The notes below the pieces were generated by a model, which saw only the letters and a list, made by a program, of their open reading frames with translations, was not told where the DNA came from and ran no database searches. 15,229 nt of DNA, taken from contig DOOI01000025.1 of NCBI GenBank assembly GCA_003512825.1, positions 6,462 through 21,690 of the forward strand, read 5' to 3'. How positions within the stretch are numbered: position 1 is the first letter of the stretch; each line of letters opens with the position of its first letter. The stretch comes from Paracoccaceae bacterium. Its GTDB lineage: Bacteria; Pseudomonadota; Alphaproteobacteria; Rhodobacterales; Rhodobacteraceae. Shown piece after piece: positions 14,649 to 15,229 of this stretch. The position numbers were made by a program, and so were the translations under genes.

Positions 14649-14677
14649 TTGCTAATGTGCTTCACGCGGAGGTTCAA
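14649..14677 (-). promoter_or_regulatory. Candidate promoter of fdxA
   Basis: On the minus strand TTGAAC (14677-14672), 17 bases, TAGCAA (14654-14649), about 33 bases before the fdxA ATG. The -35 box overlaps the stop codon of the S4 gene. Spacing is ideal and the -10 lacks the final T. Confidence 0.4.
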
Positions 14678-14994
14678 GCGTCGGGGGGCGGAAAACTCAC
14701 TGCATCCGGATCCTCAGGCATTCGTGATGGGATCGGGTCCAAATCTTCGTAGTGGATTTGTGCTTCTGGCGCACTGCCACGGCGCAGGGGAATCCCGATC
14801 ACGCGGATGACCCGGACACGATCGGCCTGAGGGAAAGTGAGCACGTCGCCTTTCCCGATTTCGCGAGAGGATTTGTGAATCTTGTCCCCATTCACGCGCA
14901 TTCGACCAGATTGGATAATGTCTTGTGCCAGCCCGCGCGTCTTGAAGAAACGCGCGTGCCAGAGCCATTTATCGAGCCGAAGTCGATCGCTCAA
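14674..14994 (-). CDS. hslR: S4-domain RNA-binding protein, Hsp15 (HslR) family
   Basis: 106 residues. The S4 RNA-binding domain occupies about residues 4-60: RLDKWLWHARFFKTRGLAQDI, then SGRMRVNGDKIHKSSREIGKGDVL, the classic helix-helix-strand pattern; the conserved RxDKWLWxxRF opening is that of heat-shock protein 15. In E. coli that protein binds free 50S subunits carrying stalled nascent chains. The C-terminal part is a short, acidic, Pro-rich tail. The start must be the TTG at 14994: an in-frame TAA, the stop of the upstream gene, lies two codons before it, and no ATG or GTG precedes the S4 domain. An AAGAG site is about 10 bases upstream. It is tightly linked to the upstream gene (6-base gap). 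Confidence 0.88.
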   Translation of the reverse strand: MSDRLRLDKWLWHARFFKTRGLAQDIIQSGRMRVNGDKIHKSSREIGKGDVLTFPQADRVRVIRVIGIPLRRGSAPEAQIHYEDLDPIPSRMPEDPDAVSFPPPDA

Positions 14995-15000
14995 CGCCGA

Positions 15001-15229
15001 TTAACTCTTTTGTTTGAGCGCCATAAGCGCCGCAAAAGGGCTGTCGGGATCGAACTTTTCCTCACGCGGCGGGCGTGCCGAATGGACTTTCGGGCCGCGA
15101 TCCTCGCGGTCGGGGCGCGGTTTTCCTCCCTTGCCCCCTTTGAATTTGCCCTCGCCTTTCGGGCTACGCTCTGCGCCTTCACGGCGGGGGCGGTCGCCCT
15201 TGGCGCCGTCGCGGCGCTCGGTCTTCTCT
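15001..15229 (-). CDS. C-terminal tail of a probable helicase, runs off right edge
   Basis: The last 75 residues or so are visible. They are extremely rich in Lys, Arg, Gly, Asp and Pro (GKFKGGKGGKPRPDREDRGP), suggesting a disordered RNA/DNA-binding tail, and end in FDPDSPFAALMALKQKS. A basic tail closing with a DPDSPFAxLxxLK-like sequence is what I recall for the SUCV3/DExH-type helicase that precedes the S4-fdxA-carD genes in many alphaproteobacteria. No catalytic motif lies inside the window, so the helicase call rests on this ending and on gene order. Its TAA lies in the same frame as hslR, 6 bases before the hslR start. Confidence 0.6.
   Translation of the reverse strand, partial: EKTERRDGAKGDRPRREGAERSPKGEGKFKGGKGGKPRPDREDRGPKVHSARPPREEKFDPDSPFAALMALKQKS

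Overview
The window reads as ordinary chromosome from an alphaproteobacterium, most probably a member of the Rhodobacterales (Roseobacter/Rhodobacter group). This is judged from protein sequences and gene order, not from a database search. Supporting signs are the cluster helicase tail - S4 RNA-binding protein - seven-iron ferredoxin FdxA - CarD, the yajC-secD-secF order, and a large membrane protein of the kind that Rhodobacterales genomes often mislabel 'translation initiation factor 2'. I see no insertion sequence, phage gene, CRISPR array, tRNA or rRNA.

Left part (1-4212, all minus strand). A probable promoter near 3454-3482 drives yajC, secD, secF and a TSUP (TauE/SafE-type) permease that runs off the left edge. 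These genes are tightly packed: secF starts one base after the secD stop, and the permease start overlaps the secF stop. YajC-SecD-SecF form the accessory complex of the Sec translocon. Upstream, and separated by a good terminator (3546-3579), lies a lysine-rich protein of unknown function with a possible ribbon-helix-helix segment (3613-4212). Its promoter region carries three direct copies of TATGCGG.

Middle (4521-9525). O-acetylhomoserine sulfhydrylase (PLP-dependent methionine synthesis) is on the plus strand and converges on a secreted SIMPL-domain protein across a shared terminator hairpin. A 150-base divergent spacer then leads to a 934-residue single-pass membrane protein. It has a GspL/PilM-like cytoplasmic N-terminus, a long acidic/Ala-Pro-rich linker, one membrane helix, an Arg-Pro repeat region and a GspC/PilP-like C-terminal domain. 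It stands alone, without other secretion or pilus genes, and is the most interesting object in the window.

Right part (9691-15229). A Kef-type K+/H+ antiporter (plus) ends 4 bases from the end of cobT (minus). cobT and cobS are divergent and together attach the lower ligand of cobalamin. cobS and carD converge on one strong terminator. carD, fdxA, the S4/Hsp15-like protein and the basic C-terminal tail of a probable helicase lie on the minus strand. The helicase stop codon is in the same frame as the S4 gene, which appears to start with TTG. Between carD and fdxA a 322-base stretch holds a probable fdxA terminator, a small hairpin and a possible carD promoter.
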